Shown: positions 20,748 to 29,922, counted from the stretch's first letter. The stretch is 64,000 bases of DNA from Pseudomonas pisciculturae (GCF_015461805.1 NZ_JACVZE010000003.1:310001-374000); one strand, 5' to 3'. Notes: generated by a model not told the origin, from the letters alone. Made by a program: numbers and translations.

Positions 20748-22130
20748 TCAACGACTCACAGCAATCGCCTGGTTATTCATAATACGCGGAGTCAGGAATA
20801 CCAGCAGCTCGGATTTTTTCTCCGCCAGCACATCGCGCCGGAAAAGGCGGCCAAGATACGGCACATCGCCAAAAAATGGCACTTTATCTACCACTTTGCT
20901 TTGGGTATTAGAGAAAACCCCGCCGATCACGATGGTCTCGCCGTCCTTGACCAGCACCTTGGCGTTGACCTCGTTCTTCTTGATGGGGGGCACGTCATTG
21001 AGTTTGTTCAGGTAGTCGGGCTCGTCCTTGGTCACCCTGACCTCCATGATCACCCGATCATCAGGCGTGATTTGCGGCGTCACCTCTAGCGACAGGGAAG
21101 CCTCCTTGAATGACACCGACGTAGCCCCCTGGGAGGTGGACTCCTGATACGGGATCTCGGTGCCTTTGAGGATGCGGGCGGTTTCCTTGTCGGAGGTAAC
21201 AACCTTGGGCTGCGAGACGATCTCACCATTGCCGGATTTCTCCATGGCCGTCAGCTCCAGGTCCAGCAACAGGTTGTCGGTGATAAAGGCGAAGCCCAGG
21301 CCCGAAGTACCGGTCAACGACCCCAAATCGACAAACGGCGAGCTGGGCGGGCTTTCCGGCGGCTCCGCCCCCTCGGCCAAGGGCTTGGTGATACCCCCAG
21401 CGCCCCAATTGCCACGGTTGAACCGCCCTCCCCAGCGTGCGCCCAGGCTTTTGTCGTAATCGACATTGGCCTCGACAATCCGCGCCTCGATCATGACTTG
21501 GCGCACGGGAATATCCAGTTGCGCCACGATGCGCCGCAGCTCTTCAAGCCGCTCCCCCGTCTGATAGGCAATGATGTTGTTGGTACGATCATCCACTGCC
21601 ACTGAGCCGCGCTCATCGGTGGCGCCTTCCAAGCCCGTGACCGACTGGAACAATTTGGCCAGGTCCGACGCCTTGGCGTAGTTGACCTGCAACAGCTCCC
21701 GGCGCAATGGCGCCAGCTCTGCCATTTGCTTGCGCGATTCAAGGATCAGCAACTCACGCGCCGCCAACTCCTCAGCGGGCGCCACCAGCAAGACGCCGGC
21801 CTTTACGCGCTTGTCCAGACCTTTGGCTTGCAGCACCAGGTCCAACGCCTGATCCCAAGGCACATCCTTGAGCCGTAGGGTGACCGAACCCTGCACATCA
21901 TCGCCGGCGACCAGATTCAGGCCGGCCACATCGGCGATTTGCTGCAACGCCGTGCGTAACTCGATGTTCTGGAAGTTGAGGTTCAGCTTGTCGCCTGAGT
22001 AGACGCCGGCAACCGCACTGTCGGGAGGCGGCAGATGGATCAGGTCGATGCGATTGGGCACAGCAGCAGCCATCGGTGCCGTGAACGCTATCCATAGCGC
22101 CACACCGAAGGACGAGAAAGTCCTTTTCAT
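20748..22130 (-). CDS. pilQ: Type IV pilus secretin PilQ, N-terminally short form
   Basis: A 460-residue secretin with a signal peptide (residues about 1-23, ending MAAAVPN). It enters almost at once the N0/STN domain (about 45-110, [19 protein letters not shown]), an N1 domain ([17 protein letters not shown]) and the secretin barrel ending [16 protein letters not shown] and FLTPRIMN. PilQ of P. aeruginosa is about 700 residues and carries AMIN domains before N0 that bind peptidoglycan; these are absent here. It should form the outer-membrane gate for the pilus. The order pilM-N-O/P-Q is conserved and aroK follows by four bases. Confidence 0.92.
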   Translation of the reverse strand: MKRTFSSFGVALWIAFTAPMAAAVPNRIDLIHLPPPDSAVAGVYSGDKLNLNFQNIELRTALQQIADVAGLNLVAGDDVQGSVTLRLKDVPWDQALDLVLQAKGLDKRVKAGVLLVAPAEELAARELLILESRKQMAELAPLRRELLQVNYAKASDLAKLFQSVTGLEGATDERGSVAVDDRTNNIIAYQTGERLEELRRIVAQLDIPVRQVMIEARIVEANVDYDKSLGARWGGRFNRGNWGAGGITKPLAEGAEPPESPPSSPFVDLGSLTGTSGLGFAFITDNLLLDLELTAMEKSGNGEIVSQPKVVTSDKETARILKGTEIPYQESTSQGATSVSFKEASLSLEVTPQITPDDRVIMEVRVTKDEPDYLNKLNDVPPIKKNEVNAKVLVKDGETIVIGGVFSNTQSKVVDKVPFFGDVPYLGRLFRRDVLAEKKSELLVFLTPRIMNNQAIAVSR

Positions 22131-22143
22131 TGGATTGATTCCG

Positions 22144-23115
22144 TTAAGAGTTGACGTTTAACACCAGGGTTCGCGGGCGTTCGATCCACGCGCCCTGCTT
22201 GTCGGGGAATAGTTCGAGCAGTTCGACATAGCCCTCATGGATAGCCGTGACCCGACCATGGTCTGGCCCCAGGTAATCGCCGACTGCCAGGCGGTGCACC
22301 TTGGCGGCTGCACGCAGCAGGGCGAAGGTCTGTGAGCCGCGGGACAGCGTACCGACCATTTCAAACTGCTCTACTGCAACGCTTTCCAGAAGGCCGCGCG
22401 GTCGCGAAAGGTCTGGTGCCCGGGCCAGGCGACCCGGCGCGTGATCAACCTGCATCGCCAGCGGCTGGAAAGGATCGCGCAAGCCGGATGAATCATAGGT
22501 AAACGCCTGATCTTGCGCATAAGCCTCACCGGCCCGGCCACCCTGCTGCGTGCGCCAATAGGTTTTGACCAGCAGATCGAGGCGCAGCAGCCTGCCGTCA
22601 GGCCGCAGGGCAACATCATGCGTGGTGGCAATTTGCGACTGACCACCCAAGGCACTCACGAACATCGCCAGGTCGTGATAAGCGCCCACCACACCAACCT
22701 GCACCGGCTGCTCGATATAGAGCGCGCCGGATCGCTCATCCAGTGGCATGACACTCTCGATCAGTAACCCATTGGAGAGCGCCAGGCCTGCGATGTCTTC
22801 CAGCCAGTCAGGCATTCGAGATTCAGCCGGCAACTGTCGCCAAAACTTCTCGACCTTTTCCTGCGTGATCATTAACCGCAGATTGCGCTCTTCGAGACGA
22901 GCCGCCCCGGCTGTCTTTTGCGCAACTTGCTCCTGCAGGGCCACTTCCCGCGCCTCGACCTGCTGCAACCGCTCTCGCGACGGGCCCAGATACACCACGT
23001 CACCGACCACCCACACCACAGCCGCCAGCGCACAGCCCAGCAGGGCCCTGCCTGGAAGGGGCCATTTTGCAGCGTTGTGAATAAGTGCGAGAAGTTTGAG
23101 CCTGGGCAGGCTCAC
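22144..23115 (-). CDS. Fused type IV pilus alignment protein PilO-PilP
   Basis: A single 323-residue frame combining two usually separate proteins. Residues about 1-200 match PilO: one membrane helix (LLGCALAAVVWVVGDVVYLG, 26-45), a coiled coil (about 50-95) and a ferredoxin-like fold (WLEDIAGLALSNGLLIESV). Residues about 205-323 match PilP: the LRDPFQP motif, then RGLLESVAVEQFEMVGTLSR, VHRLAVGDYLGPDHGRV and the ERPRTLVL tail. The PilP lipoprotein signal is gone. PilN-PilO-PilP normally form the periplasmic ring linking the inner membrane to PilQ. Start is GTG overlapping the pilN stop (GTGA). Confidence 0.9.
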   Translation of the reverse strand: MSLPRLKLLALIHNAAKWPLPGRALLGCALAAVVWVVGDVVYLGPSRERLQQVEAREVALQEQVAQKTAGAARLEERNLRLMITQEKVEKFWRQLPAESRMPDWLEDIAGLALSNGLLIESVMPLDERSGALYIEQPVQVGVVGAYHDLAMFVSALGGQSQIATTHDVALRPDGRLLRLDLLVKTYWRTQQGGRAGEAYAQDQAFTYDSSGLRDPFQPLAMQVDHAPGRLARAPDLSRPRGLLESVAVEQFEMVGTLSRGSQTFALLRAAAKVHRLAVGDYLGPDHGRVTAIHEGYVELLELFPDKQGAWIERPRTLVLNVNS

Positions 23116-23663
23116 GGCTGAACCTCGGAGGATTCTCCCTGACGCACCATCAATTGGAATTCGTTGTTGCCGCGAGCACCTTCGGTGCGTACATGTTGCA
23201 GGCGCGTGGCGTGGGCGCCCTCGGTGGCTTCCAGCCGTCGCATCAGCTGGGCGATATCCTGGCTGGATTCGGCACTGCCGCTGATGCTTACCGTGTCACC
23301 CTTCGCAACCACCTCATGCAGATGCACGCCATCGGGCATTGCGCGGGCTAACTGCTCCAACAACTGCGCCCCTGCAGAGCGGCCGTCGTGCAGGTCCTGT
23401 ACGACCTTCATACGTTCTGCCAGTTGCTGGCTTTGCACCTGCAGGTCATCGATGGTCTTGATGCGTGAGTCCAGGACGGTGATGTCCCGGCCCAAGTGAT
23501 CATTGCGCGTTACCTGCCGATCAATCGCCTGGTCGATCACCTGGTCCGCCAGCCATACGGCCGCAAGCGCCACACCGGCGAACGCCAGCAAGAACGCGAG
23601 GAGATACTTGCGTCGCCGCTCTGCCAGCGCCTGGCGCCAAGGCAAAAGGTTGATTCGTGTCAT
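23112..23663 (-). CDS. pilN: Type IV pilus alignment protein PilN
   Basis: A 183-residue bitopic protein. The cytoplasmic tail MTRINLLPWRQALAERR carries the INLLPWR peptide that in other pili docks into PilM. A membrane helix (LLAFLLAFAGVALAAVWLA) and coiled coil follow, then a ferredoxin-like domain. The ATG shares one base with the pilM stop (TGATG), and the gene overlaps pilO/P. An upstream in-frame start would run 21 residues into pilM and was rejected. Confidence 0.95.
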   Translation of the reverse strand: MTRINLLPWRQALAERRRKYLLAFLLAFAGVALAAVWLADQVIDQAIDRQVTRNDHLGRDITVLDSRIKTIDDLQVQSQQLAERMKVVQDLHDGRSAGAQLLEQLARAMPDGVHLHEVVAKGDTVSISGSAESSQDIAQLMRRLEATEGAHATRLQHVRTEGARGNNEFQLMVRQGESSEVQP

Positions 23664-24316
23664 CAAGCGAAACTCCTCAGGGCCAACCCGCAAGCAACTC
23701 CCATCGATTGGGCATCCACCGCCCATTGTGCACCATCGACTCGATGGCCCGGCGTGAAGCTGGCGAAATCCTGACCGCTAGCACGCGCCAATGCAAATGC
23801 TTCGACGTCGATCACCCTCGGCACCAGCCCGGCCAAGGCCAAAACCGCTTCTCGGGTCTCCACATGCTCCTTAAGGCAAGCCGCCAGCAACACCTCGACC
23901 CGCGCCGGGTTCAGGGGCGAGCGACCCTGAATGTGGAAGTCGATAGCCACTTCATCCAGTGGATACGGAATGTACTGCTCTGCCTCGACCTGGATCATCA
24001 ACGCCATCTCGTCCTCGCTAAGCCCCGCCGCCATCTCGATGACCCGTGTAATGACCGAAGGCCCCGCCACCGCGACTGCCACGCCTCGGGCCGACGTATG
24101 TAGCCGAGGCAGCGCGGCATGCAGCGCGCACCCTATGCTTTCAAGATCGAGCAAGGCGCCTTCGATAACCGCGTGGGCGGGCAGCGCCTGGGTGGTATAG
24201 CCCTGAATGCTGTAACCATCGCCAGAACGGCCCAGCTCAACCAACCGGATGGCCGTGTCATTGATATCGACGCCCAAGAGGATGTCGGCTTTTCGTGTGA
24301 AAAATCCCTTTCGCAT
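23663..24316 (-). CDS. pilM: Type IV pilus protein PilM, internally shortened
   Basis: A 217-residue protein starting MRKGFFTRKADILLGVDI, with GGGGAG-like ribosome-binding sequence (GGGGAG five bases before ATG 24316). Residues 1-178 follow typical PilM closely (AGLSEDEM, EAEQYIPYPLDEVAIDF, VLLAACLKE, DVEAFALARA). The sequence then skips to the family's C-terminal tail (ACGLALRSFA at 208-217) through about 28 unrelated residues. Full-length PilM is about 354 residues, so roughly 135 residues, including the second phosphate-binding half of the actin-like ATPase fold, are missing. The reading frame is intact. PilM normally sits in the cytoplasm beneath PilN. Confidence 0.88.
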   Translation of the reverse strand: MRKGFFTRKADILLGVDINDTAIRLVELGRSGDGYSIQGYTTQALPAHAVIEGALLDLESIGCALHAALPRLHTSARGVAVAVAGPSVITRVIEMAAGLSEDEMALMIQVEAEQYIPYPLDEVAIDFHIQGRSPLNPARVEVLLAACLKEHVETREAVLALAGLVPRVIDVEAFALARASGQDFASFTPGHRVDGAQWAVDAQSMGVACGLALRSFA

Positions 24317-24534
24317 AAAACTCCCCAAAACTTTGCCTGTCATACCGCCTGATTACCGCTGGATGCCACGCATTCTGTCGACATGTTGGAGAGGGGCGAA
24401 TGACGCCCCAAGTCGAAAAATGCTTTAATGCCCAGCGTTTTTTCCCGCTTTTTATCTGCAGCTCGGGTTGATCCATCGTTTGCCATGCATGCCCCGACGC
24501 CTAACTCTTTCTTTTCTCTGGAAATCCAAAAGCC

Positions 24535-26997
24535 TTGATTCGTCTGCTGAAGTTTTTCGGGTACTCCATTGTCGCGATTGTCTGCGGGCTGCTGCTCGTG
24601 CTCAGCGGTGCCTACCTCTACCTTAGTCCGGGTTTGCCCTCCGTAGAGGCCCTCAGAAGTATCCAGTTGCAGATTCCTTTGCGGGTCTACAGCAGCGATG
24701 AAAAACTCATCGCGGAGTTCGGCGAAATGCGCCGCACACCGATCCGTTTTGCCGATATTCCGCCCAATTTCATCAACGCACTGCTCTCGGCCGAAGACGA
24801 TAATTTTGCCAACCACTATGGCGTCGACCCCAGCAGCCTGGTGCGTGCGGCCACACAACTGGTAAAAAGCGGACACATTCAATCCGGTGGCAGCACCATC
24901 ACCATGCAAGTGGCGAAGAACTTCTTCCTCACCAGCGAACGCAGTTTTTCGCGTAAAGCCACTGAAATCCTCCTGGCCCTACAGATCGAACGTCAGTTGA
25001 CCAAGGACGAAATCCTGGAGCTGTACGTCAACAAGATCTACCTGGGCAACCGTGCCTACGGGATCGAGGCCGCCTCCCAGGTTTACTACGGCAAGTCCAT
25101 CCGTGACGCCAGCCTGGCGCAGATGGCAATGATTGCCGGCCTGCCGAAGGCGCCTTCGCGCTTCAACCCTCTGGCCAACCCGGCACGCAGCAAAGAGCGA
25201 CGGGACTGGATTCTCGGCCGTATGTACAAGCTGGGCAAAATCGACCAGGCCGCTTACGAAAGCGCCGTATCCGAACCTCTGAACGCCAGCTATCACGTGC
25301 CGACACCGGAAGTGAACGCCCCCTATATCGCCGAAATGGCCCGCGCCGAAATGGTCGGCCGTTATGGCAGCGAGGCTTACACCGAGGGCTTTCGCGTCAC
25401 CACGACCGTGCCGAGCGACACTCAGGACATGGCCAACACCGCCGTGCATTCCGGCCTGATCACCTACGACCAGCGTCACGGCTACCGTGGCCCTGAATCG
25501 CGCCTGCCGGGCAAGACCCTGAGCGCCTGGACCACCGAGCTTGGCAAGCAACGCGCCATCAGCGGCCTGGAACCGGCCATCGTCACCCAGGTGAAGAAAG
25601 ATGGCGTGCAGGTGCTGACCCGCACCGGCGAAGCCCATGTGGCGTGGGACAGCATGAAGTGGGCACGCCCCTTCCTGAACACCAACAGCATGGGCCCGAT
25701 GCCCAAGCAGCCGTCGGACGTGGCGCAGGTGGGTGACTTGATCCGCGTGCAACGCCAGAAAGACGACAGCCTCAAGTTCAGCCAGGTGCCGCTGGCCCAG
25801 GGCGCCCTGGTGTCCCTGGACCCGCAAAACGGCGCCATCCGCGCCTTGGTGGGTGGTTTCGCTTTCGAGCAGAGCAACTACAACCGTGCAACCCAGGCCA
25901 AGCGCCAGCCGGGTTCGAGCTTCAAGCCATTTATCTACAGCGCAGCGCTTGATAACGGCTATACCGCCGCCAGTCTGGTCAACGATGCTCCTATCGTGTT
26001 TGTCGACGAGTACCTGGATAAGGTCTGGCGCCCGAAAAACGACACCAACACCTTCCTCGGCCCGATCCGCATCCGCGAGGCGCTGTACAAGTCGCGCAAC
26101 CTGGTGTCGATCCGCCTGCTGCAGGCAATGGGCGTGGGCAAGACCATCGACTACATGACGCGCTTTGGCTTCGCCAAGTCGGACCTGCCGCCGAACCTGT
26201 CCCTGGCCTTGGGTACCGCAACCCTGACACCGATGGAAATCGCCACCGGCTGGAGCACGTTCGCCAACGGCGGCTACAAGATCTCGCCGTACCTGATCGA
26301 CAAGATTGAAAGCCGCAACGGCGACACCCTGTTCACCGCCAACCCGCCGCGAGTGCCGGGTGATGTGGTCAACGGCGTGGCAGCCACTGATGGCCTGGCA
26401 GCGCCAAGCAATGGCGGCATTACCATCGAACCGACGCCAGGTGCCGCGCCAGCCACCAACGCTGCCCCCGCCGAGCCCCAGACTCCTGCGGTGGCCGAGC
26501 GCATTGTGGATGGCCGCACCACTTACATCCTCAACAGCATCCTTCAAGACGTGATCAAAAAGGGCACCGGTCGCCGCGCACTGGCCCTGGGCCGTGCGGA
26601 CATCGCCGGCAAGACGGGTACCACCAACGAATCGAAGGACGCCTGGTTCTCCGGCTACAACGCCGATTACGTGACCACCGTATGGACCGGCTACGACCAG
26701 CCGGAAAGCCTCGGCCGCCGTGAGTTCGGTGGCACCGTGGCGCTGCCGATCTGGATGAGCTACATGGGCGCAGCCCTGAAGGACAAACCACTGCACACCC
26801 AACCGGAACCGGAAGGCATCCTCAGCCTGCGGATCGACCCGGTCAGCGGCCGCGCGGCCTCGCCTAGCACCCCGAACGCGTACTTCGAACTGTTCAAGAG
26901 CGAAGACACGCCGCCGTCGGTCAATGAGCTGGGCAATGGCGTTGCACCGGGTAGCCCGCTGCCGGCGGATGAGGCGGCGCCGATCGATCTCTTCTGA
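24535..26997 (+). CDS. ponA: Penicillin-binding protein 1A (bifunctional transglycosylase/transpeptidase)
   Basis: An 820-residue class A PBP that polymerises and crosslinks peptidoglycan. N-terminal membrane anchor (about 5-28), GT51 domain with catalytic Glu87 in AEDDNFANHYG and the IQSGGSTITMQVAKN motif, an inserted OB-like domain, and the transpeptidase domain with nucleophile Ser461 (SSFK) and the KTGTT triad at 693. A Pro/Ala-rich insert lies near 640-660. The start codon is TTG at 24535; no ATG gives the conserved N-terminus (IRLLKFFGYS). Divergent from pilM, as in other pseudomonads. Confidence 0.97.
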   Translation: MIRLLKFFGYSIVAIVCGLLLVLSGAYLYLSPGLPSVEALRSIQLQIPLRVYSSDEKLIAEFGEMRRTPIRFADIPPNFINALLSAEDDNFANHYGVDPSSLVRAATQLVKSGHIQSGGSTITMQVAKNFFLTSERSFSRKATEILLALQIERQLTKDEILELYVNKIYLGNRAYGIEAASQVYYGKSIRDASLAQMAMIAGLPKAPSRFNPLANPARSKERRDWILGRMYKLGKIDQAAYESAVSEPLNASYHVPTPEVNAPYIAEMARAEMVGRYGSEAYTEGFRVTTTVPSDTQDMANTAVHSGLITYDQRHGYRGPESRLPGKTLSAWTTELGKQRAISGLEPAIVTQVKKDGVQVLTRTGEAHVAWDSMKWARPFLNTNSMGPMPKQPSDVAQVGDLIRVQRQKDDSLKFSQVPLAQGALVSLDPQNGAIRALVGGFAFEQSNYNRATQAKRQPGSSFKPFIYSAALDNGYTAASLVNDAPIVFVDEYLDKVWRPKNDTNTFLGPIRIREALYKSRNLVSIRLLQAMGVGKTIDYMTRFGFAKSDLPPNLSLALGTATLTPMEIATGWSTFANGGYKISPYLIDKIESRNGDTLFTANPPRVPGDVVNGVAATDGLAAPSNGGITIEPTPGAAPATNAAPAEPQTPAVAERIVDGRTTYILNSILQDVIKKGTGRRALALGRADIAGKTGTTNESKDAWFSGYNADYVTTVWTGYDQPESLGRREFGGTVALPIWMSYMGAALKDKPLHTQPEPEGILSLRIDPVSGRAASPSTPNAYFELFKSEDTPPSVNELGNGVAPGSPLPADEAAPIDLF

Positions 26998-27026
26998 CCC
27001 AAACCCCAAGCCAATGGGATCTAAAA

Positions 27027-27113
27027 GTGGGAGGGGGCTTGCCCCCGATGCCGATGTATCAGCAACAGATCTACTGGCTGACACACCGCTATCGGGGGCA
27101 AGCCCCCTCCCAC
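27027..27113. repeat. REPIN: inverted pair of REP sequences
   Basis: GTGGGAGGGGGCTTGCCCCC and its reverse complement bracket a spacer containing the TATCAG...CTGACACACCGC core also found in other REPINs of this window. Located between the convergent ponA and maeB genes. Confidence 0.92.
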
Positions 27114-27153
27114 ATTTGGATCTGCGTTCAGCCCAAGTAAAAGGCCACACAAC

Positions 27154-27187
27154 AAAAAGCCCCGACTCTCACGAGCCGGGGCTTTTT
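27154..27187. terminator. Bidirectional intrinsic terminator between ponA and maeB
   Basis: An 11-bp stem AAAAAGCCCCG / CGGGGCTTTTT with a 12-base loop. It ends 19 bases past the maeB stop, which sits at 27207, and also lies downstream of ponA. T residues follow the stem on both strands. Confidence 0.9.
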
Positions 27188-27206
27188 GTTGGTGCGCTAC
27201 AACGGC

Positions 27207-28475
27207 TTAGCCGTTGAACACATCATCCACGCTTTGCAGCGGGTAGTTCTTCGGATACGGCAGGGTGGCCACACCGGTCTCGATGGCAGCTTTGGCCACG
27301 GCATCGGAGATCAGGGTGATCAGGCGCTTGTCCATTGGTTTCGGGATGATGTACTCACGACCGAATTCCAGTTTGGCACCGCCGTAGGCGTCGCACACGT
27401 CCTGAGGCACCGGCAGCTTGGCCAGTTCACGCAGGGCGTTGGCGGCAGCTACTTTCATCTCTTCGTTGATGCGCTTGGCGCGAACGTCCAGGGCACCACG
27501 GAAGATGAACGGGAAGCCCAGTACGTTGTTGACCTGGTTCGGGTAGTCCGAACGGCCGGTCGCCATGATCACGTCGCTACGAGTGGCGTGAGCCAGCTCT
27601 GGCGAGATTTCTGGATCAGGGTTGGAGCAGGCGAACACGATCGGGTTGGCCGCCATCGACTTCAGGCCTTCAGCGCTCAGCAAGTTCGGGCCGGACAGGC
27701 CGACGAACACGTCAGCACCGTCCAGGGCGTCAGCCAGGGTGCGCTTGGAGGACGGGTGGGCAAACATCGCCTTGTACTGGTTCAAGTCGGTACGCTCGGA
27801 CTGGATCACGCCCTTGCTGTCGACCATGTAGATGTTTTCGAGCTTGGCGCCCATGCTGACGATCAGCTTCATGCAGGAGATAGCCGCTGCACCAGCGCCC
27901 AGGCAGACGATCTTGGCATCAGCCAGGGTTTTGCCAGCGATTTCCAGGGCGTTGATCATGCCGGCCGCAGTAACAATTGCGGTGCCGTGCTGGTCATCGT
28001 GGAATACCGGAATGTCGCACTGCTCGATCAGGGCCTTTTCGATCTCGAAGCACTCAGGTGCCTTGATGTCTTCCAGGTTGATGCCACCAAAGGTGATGGA
28101 AATGCGCTTGACGGTGTCGATGAACGCCTGCGGGCTCTCGGAATCGACTTCGATGTCGAAAACATCGATGCCGGCGAAGCGCTTGAACAGCACGCCTTTA
28201 CCTTCCATGACGGGCTTGGAAGCCAATGGGCCGAGGTTACCCAGGCCCAGAATCGCGGTGCCATCGGAAATCACTGCAACCAGGTTGCCTTTGCCGGTGT
28301 ACTTGTACGCCAGCTCAGGGTCACGGGCGATTTCACGTACGGGCTCGGCCACGCCAGGGCTGTAGGCCAGCGACAGGTCGCGGGCAGTGGCTGTGGCTTT
28401 GGTGAGCTCTACACTCAGCTTTCCTGGACGAGGATGGGCATGATATTCGAGAGCGGCAGTTTTCAAATCAGACAT
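27207..28475 (-). CDS. maeB: Malic enzyme (malate dehydrogenase, decarboxylating), short form
   Basis: A 422-residue oxidative decarboxylase producing pyruvate, CO2 and NAD(P)H from malate. Family motifs: YSPGVAEPVREIA, VISDGTAILGLGNLGPLASKPVMEGK, VFHDDQHGTAIV and the nucleotide-binding IVCLGAGAAAISC. E. coli MaeB has an additional C-terminal phosphotransacetylase-like domain (about 760 residues total); this protein lacks it, as is normal for Pseudomonas. Cofactor preference cannot be decided from sequence alone. Confidence 0.96.
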   Translation of the reverse strand: MSDLKTAALEYHAHPRPGKLSVELTKATATARDLSLAYSPGVAEPVREIARDPELAYKYTGKGNLVAVISDGTAILGLGNLGPLASKPVMEGKGVLFKRFAGIDVFDIEVDSESPQAFIDTVKRISITFGGINLEDIKAPECFEIEKALIEQCDIPVFHDDQHGTAIVTAAGMINALEIAGKTLADAKIVCLGAGAAAISCMKLIVSMGAKLENIYMVDSKGVIQSERTDLNQYKAMFAHPSSKRTLADALDGADVFVGLSGPNLLSAEGLKSMAANPIVFACSNPDPEISPELAHATRSDVIMATGRSDYPNQVNNVLGFPFIFRGALDVRAKRINEEMKVAAANALRELAKLPVPQDVCDAYGGAKLEFGREYIIPKPMDKRLITLISDAVAKAAIETGVATLPYPKNYPLQSVDDVFNG

Positions 28476-28656
28476 ATCGGCATTCCGCTTTTACTGTTGG
28501 TCGACGGACCGCCGAGGATACGCGTGTCGTAAAGTCCCTACAAGACTGGGTAGTCACCGGTGTCAAGGCCCCAAAGCGACGTACTTTGGTCTAAGGCCAC
28601 GGGATACAAGGGCTCAACTGTTCACAATCACATAAAAAAATGTCTACAATTTTTTA

Positions 28657-29463
28657 TTAATTCGTTGTTTTAAGCATGCTGGGGTCGGTGAGTGGCAACA
28701 ACCAGCGTGCCTGGTCGCTTTTTGTACCCCCACGCTTGCCACGATCCTGCACCCAGCCACGCGCCTCGATACGCTTGCCTTGCAGACCACTGAACAGGCC
28801 GCTATCGAATTTACCGGCCAGATCGGGTGCAATGCGTAATACCAGTGAACCCTGCAATTCGATCCAGATACCACCTCGATTGCGCTCGATCTTGTTCACA
28901 CGGCCAGCGACCAGCGCAAAACCCGATTGCTTGAGTTGCGCCACCTCTTGCACCGGCGATTGCCGCCACAGCCCCAGCCGCGCCCTTCGCGCACTGTTCT
29001 CGGCAGCCTGTTGGCAGGCAACAAGATCGACATTGGGCGCCACACCCACCTGAAACCCCAAGCCTTCAGCCAGTAGCCGTGCCTCAAGGTTTTCGCCGTC
29101 AGCACCATAGAGATGAGCCAAGGTGCGGCCGTAGCGGTCTCTACCCTCACGCCCAAGCGCGAGCCCCACACGGCCATCACCGGCCTCGATCAACTGCTGC
29201 AAGCGCTGGCGAGCGGCCACGGCATAGGGCTCGTCTGTGCGGCCCTGCTTGCCGGTTTCCGGAGCGTTGATACCGATCATGCGCACGCTGCGGCCATCCT
29301 TGAGGCGCACCGTGTCGCCATCCACCACGCGCTGCACGTGCACTTGAGCCAGGGAAGCCGGCGCCGGGCAAAACACCTCGCCCTGAGCCGCCAAAAGCCA
29401 AAACCCAGGCACAAAAAAGGCGCCCCAAAGGGACGCCTTTTTCAACAGCCTGCAAAAGCCCAT
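28657..29463 (-). CDS. Exported staphylococcal-nuclease-like (SNase/thermonuclease family) protein
   Basis: A 268-residue protein. An N-terminal Lys/Arg plus hydrophobic stretch (residues 1-30) looks like a signal peptide, followed by FCPAP. The SNase core occupies about 40-165 with VVDGDTVRLKDG, MIGINAPETGKQG (catalytic region) and GRDRYGRTLAHLY; a C-terminal OB-like extension follows (about 185-268). Likely a periplasmic or membrane-tethered nuclease. It starts 14 bases after rpmE, but the rpmE terminator lies inside its first codons, so its expression probably depends on read-through. A later GTG at 29412 is an alternative start but lacks a ribosome-binding site and would spoil the signal peptide. 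Confidence 0.87.
   Translation of the reverse strand: MGFCRLLKKASLWGAFFVPGFWLLAAQGEVFCPAPASLAQVHVQRVVDGDTVRLKDGRSVRMIGINAPETGKQGRTDEPYAVAARQRLQQLIEAGDGRVGLALGREGRDRYGRTLAHLYGADGENLEARLLAEGLGFQVGVAPNVDLVACQQAAENSARRARLGLWRQSPVQEVAQLKQSGFALVAGRVNKIERNRGGIWIELQGSLVLRIAPDLAGKFDSGLFSGLQGKRIEARGWVQDRGKRGGTKSDQARWLLPLTDPSMLKTTN
29414..29442 (-). terminator. Intrinsic terminator of rpmE, within the nuclease coding sequence
   Basis: A 9-bp stem (AAAAAGGCG / CGCCTTTTT) extended by three more pairs after one mismatch, three-base loop, followed on the minus strand by a run of T. It begins about 35 bases after the rpmE stop and lies in codons 8-17 of the downstream gene. Confidence 0.85.
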
Positions 29464-29477
29464 AAGGCCTTTGAGCC

Positions 29478-29708
29478 TTACTCTGCTGGAGTAGCAGGCT
29501 TCTTGCCGAAAGCACCAAAGCGATCTGCGAAGCGCTGTACACGGCCGCCGGTGTCCAGAGTCTTCTGCTTACCGGTGTAGAACGGGTGGCACTCGTTGCA
29601 TACGTCAGTACCCAGTGGCTTGCACAGGTTCGAACGAGTTTCGAACTTGTTGCCGCAGCTGCAGGTTACTTCGATGGTTTCGTACGCTGGATGGATATCG
29701 GCTTTCAT
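29478..29708 (-). CDS. rpmE: Ribosomal protein bL31, zinc-binding type
   Basis: A 76-residue 50S subunit protein, [20 protein letters not shown]. The four zinc ligands of the C+ form are present (CSC near residues 16-18, CNEC near 37-40). A GAGGAA ribosome-binding sequence precedes the ATG at 29708. Upstream of the gene the divergent priA begins about 215 bases away. C+ L31 is typically the zinc-replete paralogue, with a C- paralogue elsewhere; the latter is not in this window. Confidence 0.97.
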   Translation of the reverse strand: MKADIHPAYETIEVTCSCGNKFETRSNLCKPLGTDVCNECHPFYTGKQKTLDTGGRVQRFADRFGAFGKKPATPAE

Positions 29709-29922
29709 GGCACTTCCTCGGGCTAGCGTGCCGCCACTCGACACTATTGTCGAATACCGCACGTAATTAGGCCGCGGATTCTACCAGACCTTTTTGATCG
29801 CGCAAGCGGCGCTTAGGCCCCAAACCCTCCTTTCATCAGAAAACCATCGGCTACCCCAAGCCACCCCTCGTCTGCTAGGCTCCCGCCCCTGCGCCACCGC
29901 CTGCCTTATATGAGACCCCCGC

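Noticed and set aside
24979..27150. Minus-strand 723-codon frame opposite ponA
   Set aside because: Complement of a well-conserved PBP1A gene; no motif and no ribosome-binding site.
28657..29463. Nuclease gene as frame-damaged or starting at GTG 29412
   Set aside because: The ATG at 29463 gives an intact frame and a reasonable signal peptide; the GTG has no ribosome-binding site.
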